Source: Parabacteroides distasonis (GTDB lineage: Bacteria > Bacteroidota > Bacteroidia > Bacteroidales > Tannerellaceae). From it: 64,000 nucleotides of DNA. The position numbers were made by a program, and so were the translations under genes. Shown piece by piece: positions 9,158 to 17,932 of the stretch (the stretch's first letter is position 1; the number at the start of each line of letters is the position of its first letter). Under the pieces are notes generated by a model. That model saw nothing but the letters and a program-made list of their open reading frames with translations. It had not been told where the DNA came from and did not search any database. The stretch spans positions 83,013 through 147,012 of the forward strand of contig JAFBIR010000011.1 of assembly GCA_021531385.1 (NCBI GenBank), in the 5' to 3' direction.

Positions 9158-10009
9158 ATGAGACTGAACAAAGATGACATATACAGCTTGATCGGAACCC
9201 TGGCCTTCCACGGTGTCCTCTTAGCCTTGCTCTGGTTCACCGTTTTGCGCACGGAAATACCTGACGAAGATGGAGGCATTTTGGTCAACTTTGGCAATGT
9301 GGATGCGGCAGCGGGTACGTTTGAGCCCAAATACACCGGCGTGGAACCTCCTCAAGAAACCACTACGCCGCCTCCACCTGAGCCACAAGTAGAAACCCCG
9401 AAGCAAGAGATGATCACGCAGAACATTGAAGAGAGCGTGAACCTGGAGCAGGAGGCAAAGAAAAAAGCTGAAGAGGAGAAGCGTAAGCGAGAAGCTGAGG
9501 AGAAGAAACGCAAGGAAGAGGCTGAAAAAGAGCGCATCCGTAAGGTAGAAGCAGAGAAGCAACGCCTTGCCGAAGAACAACGCAAAAAAGAACAGGCCAT
9601 TAGCAACAAAGTGGCAGGCGCTTTCGGAATAGGCAGTGCGCAAGGCAATAGCCAAGGCGATGCCTCCACCGGAACAGGTAACCAAGGCAGCCCCTTCGGT
9701 AACTCTGACCATGGGGCCAACGAGGGTGTGGGAGGCTATGGCTCTTTCAACCTGAACGGACGTTCTATCGGCTCGGGAGGATTGCCACGGCCCGCTTACA
9801 CCGTGCAAGAAGAGGGGCGCATTGTCGTGAACATCACCGTAGATCCCAAAGGCAATGTGATTTTTGCAGAGGTGGGTCGAGGCACCAACATCGATAATGC
9901 CTCTATGCGTAAGAGCGCCTTGGAGGCCGCACGCAAAGCAAAGTTCAACTCAATCAGTGGAGCTAATAACCAAAGCGGTACCATAACATATGTATATAAA
10001 TTTAAATAG
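9158..10009 (+). CDS. tonB: energy transducer TonB
   Basis: A 283-residue TonB-family protein. It has an N-terminal membrane anchor (about residues 9-30), a proline-rich stretch (TTPPPPEPQ near residue 68), a long charged helix rich in Lys, Glu and Arg (about 95-148), a Gly/Ser/Asn-rich linker, and a C-terminal TonB domain (about 205-283, GRIVVNITVDPKGNV). It transmits energy from ExbB-ExbD to outer-membrane receptors. The charged helix is of the kind seen in TolA-like transducers, so a TolA-type role is a weaker alternative. Confidence 0.92.
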   Translation: MRLNKDDIYSLIGTLAFHGVLLALLWFTVLRTEIPDEDGGILVNFGNVDAAAGTFEPKYTGVEPPQETTTPPPPEPQVETPKQEMITQNIEESVNLEQEAKKKAEEEKRKREAEEKKRKEEAEKERIRKVEAEKQRLAEEQRKKEQAISNKVAGAFGIGSAQGNSQGDASTGTGNQGSPFGNSDHGANEGVGGYGSFNLNGRSIGSGGLPRPAYTVQEEGRIVVNITVDPKGNVIFAEVGRGTNIDNASMRKSALEAARKAKFNSISGANNQSGTITYVYKFK

Positions 10010-10016
10010 AAAACAG

Positions 10017-10565
10017 ATGAAGAAAGCAATCGTATTCTTAGCCAATGGCTTCGAGGAAATGGAAGCCACAGGCACCATTGATATTCTGCGTCGTGGCGGC
10101 GTAGAGGTGACTATCGTAACAATCAACAGTAGCCGAGAGGTAACCGGTGCACATGGAATGGTCTATTTGGCAGATCAGACCTTGGCAGAGGCTGACTGTA
10201 CTACGGCTGATGCGTTGGTCTTGCCAGGAGGTATGCCCGGAGCCACCAATCTGAATGCCTGCGAACCCCTGCGTGAACTGCTCCAGGCACACTATGCGCA
10301 AGAAAAATTAGTAGCAGCTATCTGTGCGGCTCCTCTCGTTTTGGGCGGATTAGGCTTCTTACAAGGACGTAAAGCTACCTGTTATCCCGGTTTTGAGAAT
10401 CAATTGACAGGTGCAACCGTCACTGGCGAAGCAGTTGAGATAGACGGCAATGTCATTACCGGCAGAGGCCCCGGATTAGTATTCAACTTCGGTTTGTCTT
10501 TAGTAGCCTATTTACAAGGCTTGGAAAAAGCCGACGAAGTAGCCGCAGGCATGCTGTTGTTATAA
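10017..10565 (+). CDS. DJ-1/PfpI family protein
   Basis: A 182-residue member of the DJ-1/ThiJ/PfpI superfamily. The MKKAIVFLANGFEEMEATG opening supplies the conserved Glu, and the VAAICAAPLVLG segment carries the nucleophile-elbow cysteine (about residue 105). The frame is open from 9990, but the start at 10017 gives the family N terminus and avoids overlap with tonB. Members are deglycases, chaperones or proteases; the exact reaction cannot be told from sequence. The 3' end overlaps the end of menA by 6 bp, tail to tail. Confidence 0.9.
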   Translation: MKKAIVFLANGFEEMEATGTIDILRRGGVEVTIVTINSSREVTGAHGMVYLADQTLAEADCTTADALVLPGGMPGATNLNACEPLRELLQAHYAQEKLVAAICAAPLVLGGLGFLQGRKATCYPGFENQLTGATVTGEAVEIDGNVITGRGPGLVFNFGLSLVAYLQGLEKADEVAAGMLLL

Positions 10566-11444
10566 GCAAAGCAACAGACTTACTAACAGAGAGAAGAGGA
10601 ACACATTGCGAGCCGTATGTCCCAGCGTGGCATTCAAGGCTCGCCCCTCTTGCCTCCGCAATTCCTGCCAAGTGGCCAAGAATAAGACAAAGAAGAGTCC
10701 GAACAAGGCAATCAGCCACACCGGAGCGGTCAAAAGCAATGGAAAGACCAAGAGCAACGCCAATCCCCCATTCACAAAATAAGCCACCCGTCCGAATCCT
10801 CTACCAAATAGTACGATCGTCGTACGCTTGCCCGCAGCCTTGTCCTGCACGTAATCCCGGTAATTATTCACGATCAAGATATTAGCAGAAAGAAAACCAA
10901 CTGCCAATGAGAGCAAGAAAGCCAATAGGGAGAAGGAAAGTGCCTGCACATAATAGGTGAAGCATACCGGCACAACGCCATAGAAAAGCACCACACAGAC
11001 ATCGCCCAAACCATTATAAGCCAAAGGGAAAGGACCTGCAGAATAGGCTAATACACACAAGGCGATCGCTAAACCGATCCCAATTAACCACCAACCACCA
11101 TACAAAATCAAAAAGCAACCCAAGAAACAGGCCATCCCTAAGGCTAAAAAGGTGCCGATCAACATCGCACGAGGCGTGATCCACCCTTGAGCCACCGCTC
11201 GTTCAGGTCCTAAACGATCCGCACCATCTGCTCCCTTCTTGAAATCGAAATAATCATTGGCAAAATTACTGGCTATCTGCGCCAAAAGAGCCACGCCCAC
11301 GCAAAAAAGGGCAGGAATCCACTGAAACACTCCATCCCGATAAGCCAATGCACAAGCCAATATCACTGGGCTTAACGAGGCAGGCAAGGTACGTGGGCGA
11401 GCCGCCTCTAACCAAGCCCAAACCTTTGATTTTTCGTTCTTCAT
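10560..11444 (-). CDS. menA: 1,4-dihydroxy-2-naphthoate polyprenyltransferase
   Basis: Integral-membrane UbiA-family enzyme that attaches the polyprenyl tail to 1,4-dihydroxy-2-naphthoate in menaquinone synthesis. The N-terminal WLEAARPRTLPASLSPV and the prenyl-diphosphate motif NFANDYFDFKKGADGADR are diagnostic, followed by several hydrophobic helices. A further-upstream reading of 26 codons is possible, but I choose the ATG at 11444, giving 294 residues. Monocistronic and convergent with the DJ-1 gene. Confidence 0.92.
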   Translation of the reverse strand: MKNEKSKVWAWLEAARPRTLPASLSPVILACALAYRDGVFQWIPALFCVGVALLAQIASNFANDYFDFKKGADGADRLGPERAVAQGWITPRAMLIGTFLALGMACFLGCFLILYGGWWLIGIGLAIALCVLAYSAGPFPLAYNGLGDVCVVLFYGVVPVCFTYYVQALSFSLLAFLLSLAVGFLSANILIVNNYRDYVQDKAAGKRTTIVLFGRGFGRVAYFVNGGLALLLVFPLLLTAPVWLIALFGLFFVLFLATWQELRRQEGRALNATLGHTARNVFLFSLLVSLLLCL

Positions 11445-11543
11445 CGCTATTATCTCCTTACTCTTCTCAAAAATTTTCGCAAAAATAGCAAACAAACGGC
11501 ACTCCAAAGCTGTTTTTATCATAGAAACAGCTATTTTTGTCGT

Positions 11544-11945
11544 ATGAAACGTGCATTTTATCTCATCGGATTATTGCTTGGCTTGCTCTTCTTCGTTTCC
11601 GAAGAAAGCCACCAAGAACAAGGTAACCAGAAAGTTACCACCGTAGAGAGTTATATGCAAGAGACAGCCACCTCCGACATGGAGCGCAAGCTCGAAGTAT
11701 TGAGCGAGGAGTTGCAACATAACCAGGGTTTGCTCGCCCGGCGTAATTTCCAAGCGAACGGGCAAAGCCTCACCCTTCGCCACATAAAGACGTTAGAGAA
11801 GATCGTGCATGAAACAGCAATTCAGCAGGCAAATCAACTCCATCGTCTTTCCCAACATAGAAACCTCACCTATATCAACCACCTCTCCAGTTTGGCTTGC
11901 CGTGAGGGTCAACACCTGTTCGCCCTGCGGAAGCTTCTTCTTTAG
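11544..11945 (+). CDS. small hypothetical protein with signal anchor
   Basis: Not recognised. It is 133 residues, with an N-terminal hydrophobic segment (about residues 4-20, FYLIGLLLGLLFFVS) that could be a signal peptide or anchor, then a hydrophilic, probably helical part rich in Glu, Gln and Leu. A strong terminator follows it, which supports a real transcript. Short, fast-evolving envelope protein is my best guess. Confidence 0.5.
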   Translation: MKRAFYLIGLLLGLLFFVSEESHQEQGNQKVTTVESYMQETATSDMERKLEVLSEELQHNQGLLARRNFQANGQSLTLRHIKTLEKIVHETAIQQANQLHRLSQHRNLTYINHLSSLACREGQHLFALRKLLL

Positions 11946-11968
11946 CGATTTTAGACATAGGAGAATCG

Positions 11969-11992
11969 GTGTATCCATTGTTCTGGATACAC
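11969..11992 (+). terminator. terminator after the 133-residue gene
   Basis: GTGTATCCA and TGGATACAC form a perfect 9-bp stem with a 6-nt loop, followed by ATCTTTTT. Confidence 0.85.
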
Positions 11993-12073
11993 ATCTTTTT
12001 ATGCCTTTACGGGATTGACTCGTAATTGCATATACATTCTAATTATCAACCATTTCAAAATCGCAAAAGAATT

Positions 12074-12274
12074 ATGACAACAAAAAAATCACATAAATAC
12101 GGCATCTATTTGTATGTTTTACTGACTATCGTTGGCTGCGTGCTCGCATGCAGCAATATCATCTCCAACGATTACCTCAAATTGGTAGTCGTCATGGGAG
12201 CCCTCTGTTTTGGACTTTATGGCATTATGAAAGGTCTTAGCACGCCCTCTGAAACGGCGGAAGAGCAAGTATAA
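12074..12274 (+). CDS. small two-helix membrane protein
   Basis: A 66-residue protein with two hydrophobic helices (about residues 9-29 and 34-54) and a polar tail. The ATG at 12074 is preferred over one 16 codons earlier. It is followed after 19 bp by a second small membrane protein of similar topology, so the two are probably cotranscribed and may be paralogues. Function unknown. Confidence 0.6.
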   Translation: MTTKKSHKYGIYLYVLLTIVGCVLACSNIISNDYLKLVVVMGALCFGLYGIMKGLSTPSETAEEQV

Positions 12275-12293
12275 ACTTTAAAACAGAGAAGAT

Positions 12294-12488
12294 ATGCGAG
12301 TCAATAAAGATTTAATGGAGTCACTGATGATGGTGGCCTTTATTACTTTGGTATTAGTAGGTACCACACATTTTGACAGCGAATTGACTAAATATCTCAT
12401 CATGGGAGGTTTAGGCGTTATCATAGCCTTGACAGGAGTCCTTCGCTATGTGGTTGCACCGAAGCAAAAAATCGAAAGGATTGAATAA
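12294..12488 (+). CDS. small two-helix membrane protein
   Basis: A 64-residue protein with two hydrophobic helices (about residues 9-25 and 34-54) and a charged C terminus. It resembles its upstream neighbour in size and topology. GAGAAGATATG provides a plausible ribosome site. Function unknown. Confidence 0.6.
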   Translation: MRVNKDLMESLMMVAFITLVLVGTTHFDSELTKYLIMGGLGVIIALTGVLRYVVAPKQKIERIE

Positions 12489-12535
12489 AGGTATAGTAAT
12501 ATAGAATCCCTCTATCGAAGGATAAAAAATATCTG

Positions 12536-12567
12536 TTTGCACAGTATGAATGGTTGCTTTACATTTG
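12536..12567 (+). promoter_or_regulatory. promoter of the QueD-like gene
   Basis: TTTG (12536-12539), 20 bp and TACATTTG (12560-12567) match the Bacteroidota promoter. The predicted start near 12574 leaves a leader of about 60 nt before the ATG at 12635. Confidence 0.75.
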
Positions 12568-12634
12568 CTGTCAGAAAAAGCGATTCTAATAGTATTTGTA
12601 CAAACAACCATTTAAAGTAAAAGGAGATTTTGAC

Positions 12635-13198
12635 ATGAGAAGTATCACAACATTTGATTTACAGTATGCACACCGTTTCTATGGCTTCCAAGGCGAGGCA
12701 CAGTATCTGCATGGCCACACAGGAGTCTTAACCATCGAGGTAGAAGATTCCGTTAATGCGGGTGTGAACATGGTTTATCCTTGCAACGAGATCCAAAAAG
12801 TAGCTTGGGACGTATTGAAAAACTTCGATCATGCGTTAGTTTTGCGTCAAGATGATCCCCTGCTGCCCGCGATTCTCGATGTTTATGAGAAACAAGGTAT
12901 CAAGGATGGTCATCCTCAGAACACAATGAAGGGTGCAGCCTTCCATACAGAGCTTTGCACGGCTTACCCCGATTGCCGCTTGGTCGTTACCAAAGAAACC
13001 ATGACCGTTGAGGGAATGATCAAGATCGTTTATGATCTGTTGAAAGACAAACTTAACATCGCGAAGATCACCTTCACCAGTGGTGTGAACGCTGGCTCTT
13101 GCGAGTTTAGCGATCGGAAAGAGATCGACCGTTGTCCGCTCTGTGGCGTTGCCCTTGATGAAAACGGTGTTTGCCCGAAGTGCGGTTACAAGAAATAA
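12635..13198 (+). CDS. 6-pyruvoyl-tetrahydropterin synthase/QueD-like protein with C-terminal zinc ribbon
   Basis: A 187-residue member of the PTPS/QueD (T-fold) family. The zinc-ligand histidines are present in YAHRFYGF and YLHGHTG. The catalytic cysteine that normally stands three residues before LHGH is an alanine here (GEAQYLHGH). The C terminus adds a zinc ribbon (CPLCGVALDENGVCPKCGYKK, about residues 167-187) that ordinary QueD lacks. The start at 12635 is supported by AAAGGAG just upstream. It may act in preQ0/queuosine or pterin metabolism, but the reaction may differ from QueD. A queA paralogue is at 34 kb. Confidence 0.8.
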   Translation: MRSITTFDLQYAHRFYGFQGEAQYLHGHTGVLTIEVEDSVNAGVNMVYPCNEIQKVAWDVLKNFDHALVLRQDDPLLPAILDVYEKQGIKDGHPQNTMKGAAFHTELCTAYPDCRLVVTKETMTVEGMIKIVYDLLKDKLNIAKITFTSGVNAGSCEFSDRKEIDRCPLCGVALDENGVCPKCGYKK

Positions 13199-13214
13199 CC
13201 AGGTTCTTTCATTT

Positions 13215-13248
13215 AAAGCTCCTGCCTCATTACGGGGACAGGAGCTTT
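13215..13248 (+). terminator. terminator after the QueD-like gene
   Basis: AAAGCTCCTG and CAGGAGCTTT form a 10-bp stem with a 14-nt loop, followed by a T-run. Confidence 0.9.
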
Positions 13249-13345
13249 TTTATATACAAGCTTCAACAGCCATATCCTGCACAGAAAAGGAACGCCACAC
13301 ATACTAAAATCGCATCTGTTTCGTTAAATCATTTATAATTTCAGA

Positions 13346-15784
13346 ATGAAGATGCGCATCACTACGATAGGAAAAGGAAGAGCGGTGTCTCTCCTACTTT
13401 TATTAATCGGTTTATCCATACAGGCCTTTGCGGCGGATCGGATCAAAATCTCCGGCTATGTGCGGGATGCCGATGGCAACCCTTTGGAACTGGTTAATGT
13501 GAGAGTCAAAAACACATTGATAGGATCCATGACGAATGAAAAGGGATATTATGCCTTCTCGATAACACCGGGCGACTCTCTTTCGATTATCTATTCCTGT
13601 CTTGGATTCAACAAGGCAGAGCGTATCATCCCCGCGGCGTATGCCGATATACGGCTGAATGTGCAAATGAACTATGCTTCATTAGAGTTGGGCGAGGTCT
13701 CCGTGACCGCCATTCGCAAGCAAACAACCACAATGGAAAACATTGATGCTGATCGCATTAAGCTTTTACCTGACCCTGCCGGAGGTAGCATTGAGAGTTT
13801 GGTGGTAACCTTTGCTGGTGTTTCCTCCAACAACGAATTAAGCTCCCAATACTCGGTCAGAGGTGGTAGCTACGATGAGAATATGGTGTACGTGAATGGT
13901 TTGGAAGTGTTCCGTCCACTCTTGATCCGCTCCGGACAACAAGAGGGTTTAAGCTTTGTCAACCCTGACTTAACTGAGGAGGTCAATTTCTCTGCAGGAG
14001 GTTTTGAGGCACGTTATGGGGATAAGATGAGTTCCGTGCTTGACATTACCTACAAGAAACCCAAAAGTTTAGAGGGATCCGTCTCTGCCAGCCTTTTGGG
14101 AGCCAACGCCTATGTTGGTAGCTCAACAGGCAAATTCACCCAGGTAACCGGTTTGCGCTTCAAGAGCAGTCGCTCCCTGTTAGGATCGATGGAAACCGAC
14201 GCGGAGTATGACCCTAAGTTCATCGACTTGCAGACCTACATGACTTATCAATTTGCCCCCAAATGGGAGATCAACTTCTTAGGCAACTTAGCGAATAACC
14301 GATATAAATTCACCCCTTATAGTCGAGAAACCACTTTCGGTACCAGCAAAGACCCAAAGCATTTCAAGGTCTATTTTGACGGAAGAGAACGTGATCGTTT
14401 CCAAACGCTATTCGGTGCCTTGACACTCAAACATACCCCTCGTGAGCATACCGAATTAGGTTTGCAAGCCTCTGCCTTTCGTAGCCAAGAGGAAGAGGGT
14501 TACGACATCGCCGGTGAATATTGGCTGAGCGCAGATGGCGCCTCCAACCCCGACAGTGATGCCACAGCGGCCATGTCGGTAGGTCGTTATCATGAACACG
14601 CTCGTAACCGACTTAATTCCAGTGTAATCAATATAGGGCATTATGGCAAGACAACGCTCCACAATAATACGTTAAGTTGGGGAGCCACGGTGCAGTTCGA
14701 GCGCATTAACGACCAAATCAGCGAGTGGGAGAAACGAGATTCATCCGGTTATTCATTGCCGCAGATGGAGCAACAGGTCAGTGTCTATTCCAACCTCTTC
14801 TCCGACAATGCGATCGAGAGCACCCGCCTATCCGCTTATTTACAAGATGCCTTCAAATTCCGCACTAAGCAGGGATTGTTCACACTCATTGCCGGATTGC
14901 GAGGGAGCTATTGGGGATTCAACAAAGAATTCATCCTAAGCCCGCGTGCCTCACTCGGTTTCATTCCGAACTTCGACCAAAATCTCACGATGCGCTTCGC
15001 TACCGGCCTTTACTACCAATCGCCCTTCTACAAGGAGTTGCGTCAGCAGGGCTTAGATGAGCAAGGCAACCATATCACCCTACTGAACAAAGATTTAAAA
15101 TCGCAGCGAGCTATTCATTTCATTGTGGGAGGAGATTATACTTTTAAAGCGTTAGATCGTAATTTCAAGCTCTCCGCTGAGTTATATTACAAGAAATTAG
15201 ATCACTTAAACCCCTATACGGTAGATAACGTGAAAATCCGTTACTATGGCGACAACTGCGCAAAAGGCTATGCCATGGGATTGGATGTGAAGTTCTTCGG
15301 AGAGTTTGTGCCGGGCACCGACTCTTGGATCAGTTTCTCATTGATGAAGTCGGAGCAAACCATTCGAGAGGTAACCAAAGCACCCTTACCCAATAGCCCT
15401 GGCTACAATATCTCACTCTATTTTCAAGACTATTTTCCCGGCTTCAAGCGTGTGAAACTCAACTTGAAAGGAGTGCTCGCCGGAGGTTTACCCCAAACCA
15501 TACCTGGACAAGGTTATGAAGCCGGCTATTTTCGCACACCCGCTTACAAACGTGTGGATATGGGTTTGAGCTATCAATTGGCGGGAGGCAACGATGCCAT
15601 CATGGATCGTGGCTTTTTCCGTTACCTGAAGAACATTTGGATTGGCGCAGATGTGTTCAATCTATTTGGCATTCGCAACGTCAGCTCCTACTATTGGATT
15701 ACCGACGTTTACAATGTGCAATATGCCGTGCCCAATTATCTGACTGGCAGACAACTCAACGCACGGTTAATCATCGATTTTTGA
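13346..15784 (+). CDS. TonB-dependent outer-membrane receptor with N-terminal CarboxypepD_reg-like domain
   Basis: An 812-residue outer-membrane receptor. A signal peptide (residues 1-29, ending AFA) is followed by a carboxypeptidase-regulatory-like beta domain (about 34-115, ISGYVRDADGNPLELVNV). Next come a plug domain (about 125-240, with the SVRGGSYDENMVYVNGLEV segment) and a beta-barrel to the C terminus, which ends in phenylalanine (LIIDF) as barrel proteins do. It is not paired with a SusD-type lipoprotein and is not the SusC kind by length, so an iron, cobalamin or other small-ligand receptor is more likely than glycan uptake. The substrate cannot be told. Confidence 0.9.
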   Translation: MKMRITTIGKGRAVSLLLLLIGLSIQAFAADRIKISGYVRDADGNPLELVNVRVKNTLIGSMTNEKGYYAFSITPGDSLSIIYSCLGFNKAERIIPAAYADIRLNVQMNYASLELGEVSVTAIRKQTTTMENIDADRIKLLPDPAGGSIESLVVTFAGVSSNNELSSQYSVRGGSYDENMVYVNGLEVFRPLLIRSGQQEGLSFVNPDLTEEVNFSAGGFEARYGDKMSSVLDITYKKPKSLEGSVSASLLGANAYVGSSTGKFTQVTGLRFKSSRSLLGSMETDAEYDPKFIDLQTYMTYQFAPKWEINFLGNLANNRYKFTPYSRETTFGTSKDPKHFKVYFDGRERDRFQTLFGALTLKHTPREHTELGLQASAFRSQEEEGYDIAGEYWLSADGASNPDSDATAAMSVGRYHEHARNRLNSSVINIGHYGKTTLHNNTLSWGATVQFERINDQISEWEKRDSSGYSLPQMEQQVSVYSNLFSDNAIESTRLSAYLQDAFKFRTKQGLFTLIAGLRGSYWGFNKEFILSPRASLGFIPNFDQNLTMRFATGLYYQSPFYKELRQQGLDEQGNHITLLNKDLKSQRAIHFIVGGDYTFKALDRNFKLSAELYYKKLDHLNPYTVDNVKIRYYGDNCAKGYAMGLDVKFFGEFVPGTDSWISFSLMKSEQTIREVTKAPLPNSPGYNISLYFQDYFPGFKRVKLNLKGVLAGGLPQTIPGQGYEAGYFRTPAYKRVDMGLSYQLAGGNDAIMDRGFFRYLKNIWIGADVFNLFGIRNVSSYYWITDVYNVQYAVPNYLTGRQLNARLIIDF

Positions 15785-15834
15785 GGTGACGAGCGAAAAA
15801 TGGGCGAAATCTTTCTCCATTCGTAAAAAGTATG

Positions 15835-15842
15835 TACTTTTG
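15835..15842 (+). promoter_or_regulatory. -7 box of the methylmalonyl-CoA decarboxylase operon
   Basis: TACTTTTG matches the TAnnTTTG box, with a T-rich TTTC near the -33 position. It lies 46 bp before mce. Confidence 0.6.
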
Positions 15843-15888
15843 CACAGGTATATAATAACATTTACAAACCTTTTAAAATCATATTCAT

Positions 15889-16308
15889 ATGGAACTTACA
15901 CACATTGAACACTTAGGAATTGCAGTAAAAAGCATCGAGGCATGCTTGCCGTATTATGAGGGCGTTTTAGGCTTGAAGTGCTACAGCATTGAGGAGGTAG
16001 CTGATCAGAAGGTAAAAACAGCGTTCTTCAAAGTAGGTCAAACGAAGCTGGAGTTACTGGAGCCGACAAGCGAGGATAGCGCCGTAGCTAAATTCATTGA
16101 GAAGAAGGGTGAGGGTATCCACCACATCGCATTCGCTGTACCTGATGTACAGGCAGCTTTGACTGAGGCTGAGGAGAAGGGTGTTCGTCTGATCGACAAG
16201 GCTCCGCGTAGAGGCGCAGAGGGCTTGGATATCGCGTTCATGCACCCGAAATCAACTTGCAGCGTTTTGACTGAGCTCTGTATGCCGGGTTGTGGTTGCA
16301 AGGAATAA
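15889..16308 (+). CDS. mce: methylmalonyl-CoA epimerase
   Basis: Interconverts (R)- and (S)-methylmalonyl-CoA, feeding the decarboxylase encoded just downstream. The vicinal-oxygen-chelate fold is seen in THIEHLGIAVKSIE (metal-binding His) and GIHHIAFAVPDV (second metal-binding His). Length 139 is typical. First gene of the operon: mce, mmdA, oadG-type, mmdC, mmdB. Confidence 0.96.
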   Translation: MELTHIEHLGIAVKSIEACLPYYEGVLGLKCYSIEEVADQKVKTAFFKVGQTKLELLEPTSEDSAVAKFIEKKGEGIHHIAFAVPDVQAALTEAEEKGVRLIDKAPRRGAEGLDIAFMHPKSTCSVLTELCMPGCGCKE

Positions 16309-16356
16309 TCAATAAATCATAATAAGCAGACATTTCTAACAACAAATCAAATAACA

Positions 16357-17910
16357 ATGAGTAACCAACTTGAAAAAGTAAAAGAGCTCATCGCACTGCG
16401 TGAACAAGCTCGTTTGGGTGGAGGAGAGAAAAGAATCGCTAAGCAACACGAGAGTGGTAAATATACCGCTCGTGAGCGTATCGCCATGTTGCTCGACGAG
16501 GGCAGTTTCGAAGAGTTCGACATGTTTGTAAAACACCGCTGTACGAATTTCGGCATCGAGAAAACGAAGTTCTTAGGTGACGGTATCGTAACAGGCTGCG
16601 GAACAATCGATGGTCGCTTAGTCTATATATATGCGCAAGATTTCACCGTGTTCGGTGGTGCGCTGTCAGAGGCTTTGGCCATGAAGATCTGTAAGGTAAT
16701 GGATCAGGCCATGAAGATGGGTGCTCCGGTAATCGGCTTGAACGATTCAGGTGGCGCACGTATCCAGGAGGGTGTAAATGCCTTGGCTGGTTATGCGGAG
16801 ATCTTCCAACGTAATATCTTGGCTTCTGGTGTTGTTCCCCAGATCTCTGGTATCTTTGGTCCTTGCGCAGGTGGTGCTGTTTATTCACCGGCTTTGACTG
16901 ACTTCACGATCATGACACGTGGCACCAGCTACATGTTCTTGACTGGCCCGAAAGTGGTTAAGCAGATCGTAGGTGAGGATGTGACTACTGAGCAGTTGGG
17001 TGGCGCAAGCGTTCACTCCACGAAGTCTGGTGTGGCTCACTTCGCCGTTGACACAGAGGAGGAGGGCTTGAAGTTGATCCGTCAGTTGATCAGCTACATG
17101 CCGCAGAACAATATGGAGGAGACTCCGGTGTTAGAGTGCAATGATCCGATCGATCGCTTGGATGACTATTTGAACGAGATCATCCCGGAGAACCCCAACC
17201 AGGGTTACGATATGTATGAGGTGATCGGCACGATCGTGGATAACAACGAGTTCTTGGAGGTTCACGCTGACTACGCAAAGAACATCATCGTAGGTTTCGC
17301 ACGTTTCAACGGTCAATCCGTAGGTATCATCGCTAACCAGCCGAAGGTAATGGCAGGTTGCTTGGATAGCAACGCTTCTCGTAAGGCCGGCCGTTTCGTT
17401 CGTTTCTGCGACGCGTTCAACATTCCTTTGGTAACATTGGTGGATGTGCCGGGCTTCTTGCCGGGTACGGGTCAGGAGTACAACGGTGTGATCCTGCACG
17501 GTGCGAAGTTGCTCTACGCTTACGGAGAGGCTACTGTTCCCAAGATCACCGTTACCTTGCGTAAGTCTTACGGTGGCGCATACTGCGTGATGAGTTCTAA
17601 GCACTTGCGTGGTGATATGAACTACGCATGGCCGACAGCTGAGATCGCCGTTATGGGTGCCAGCGGTGCCGTTGAGATCATCTTTGCGAAGGATGTGAAG
17701 GCCGCTGAGGATCCAAAGGCTTGCAAGGCTGAGAAGGAGGCTGAATACTCAAAGGCATTTGCGAACCCGTACAACGCCGCTCAATATGGCTACATCGACG
17801 ATGTGATCGAGCCGCGTAACACTCGTTTCCGTATCATCCGCGCATTGCAGCAGTTGGCAACGAAGAAGCTCTGCAATCCGGCTAAGAAACATGACAACCT
17901 GCCTTTGTAA
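16357..17910 (+). CDS. mmdA: methylmalonyl-CoA decarboxylase alpha subunit (carboxyltransferase)
   Basis: A 517-residue carboxyltransferase of the acyl-CoA carboxylase beta-chain family. It moves the carboxyl group of methylmalonyl-CoA to the biotin of the small carrier subunit. The [19 protein letters not shown] and [16 protein letters not shown] segments of the acyl-CoA and carboxybiotin sites are clear. The context (OadG-type, biotin carrier, sodium-pump beta subunit) points to sodium-translocating decarboxylation and propionate formation, not to ATP-driven carboxylation. A propionyl-CoA carboxylase is the family alternative. Confidence 0.94.
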   Translation: MSNQLEKVKELIALREQARLGGGEKRIAKQHESGKYTARERIAMLLDEGSFEEFDMFVKHRCTNFGIEKTKFLGDGIVTGCGTIDGRLVYIYAQDFTVFGGALSEALAMKICKVMDQAMKMGAPVIGLNDSGGARIQEGVNALAGYAEIFQRNILASGVVPQISGIFGPCAGGAVYSPALTDFTIMTRGTSYMFLTGPKVVKQIVGEDVTTEQLGGASVHSTKSGVAHFAVDTEEEGLKLIRQLISYMPQNNMEETPVLECNDPIDRLDDYLNEIIPENPNQGYDMYEVIGTIVDNNEFLEVHADYAKNIIVGFARFNGQSVGIIANQPKVMAGCLDSNASRKAGRFVRFCDAFNIPLVTLVDVPGFLPGTGQEYNGVILHGAKLLYAYGEATVPKITVTLRKSYGGAYCVMSSKHLRGDMNYAWPTAEIAVMGASGAVEIIFAKDVKAAEDPKACKAEKEAEYSKAFANPYNAAQYGYIDDVIEPRNTRFRIIRALQQLATKKLCNPAKKHDNLPL

Positions 17911-17932
17911 TCCCTTAAAAAAAGGAATGAGT

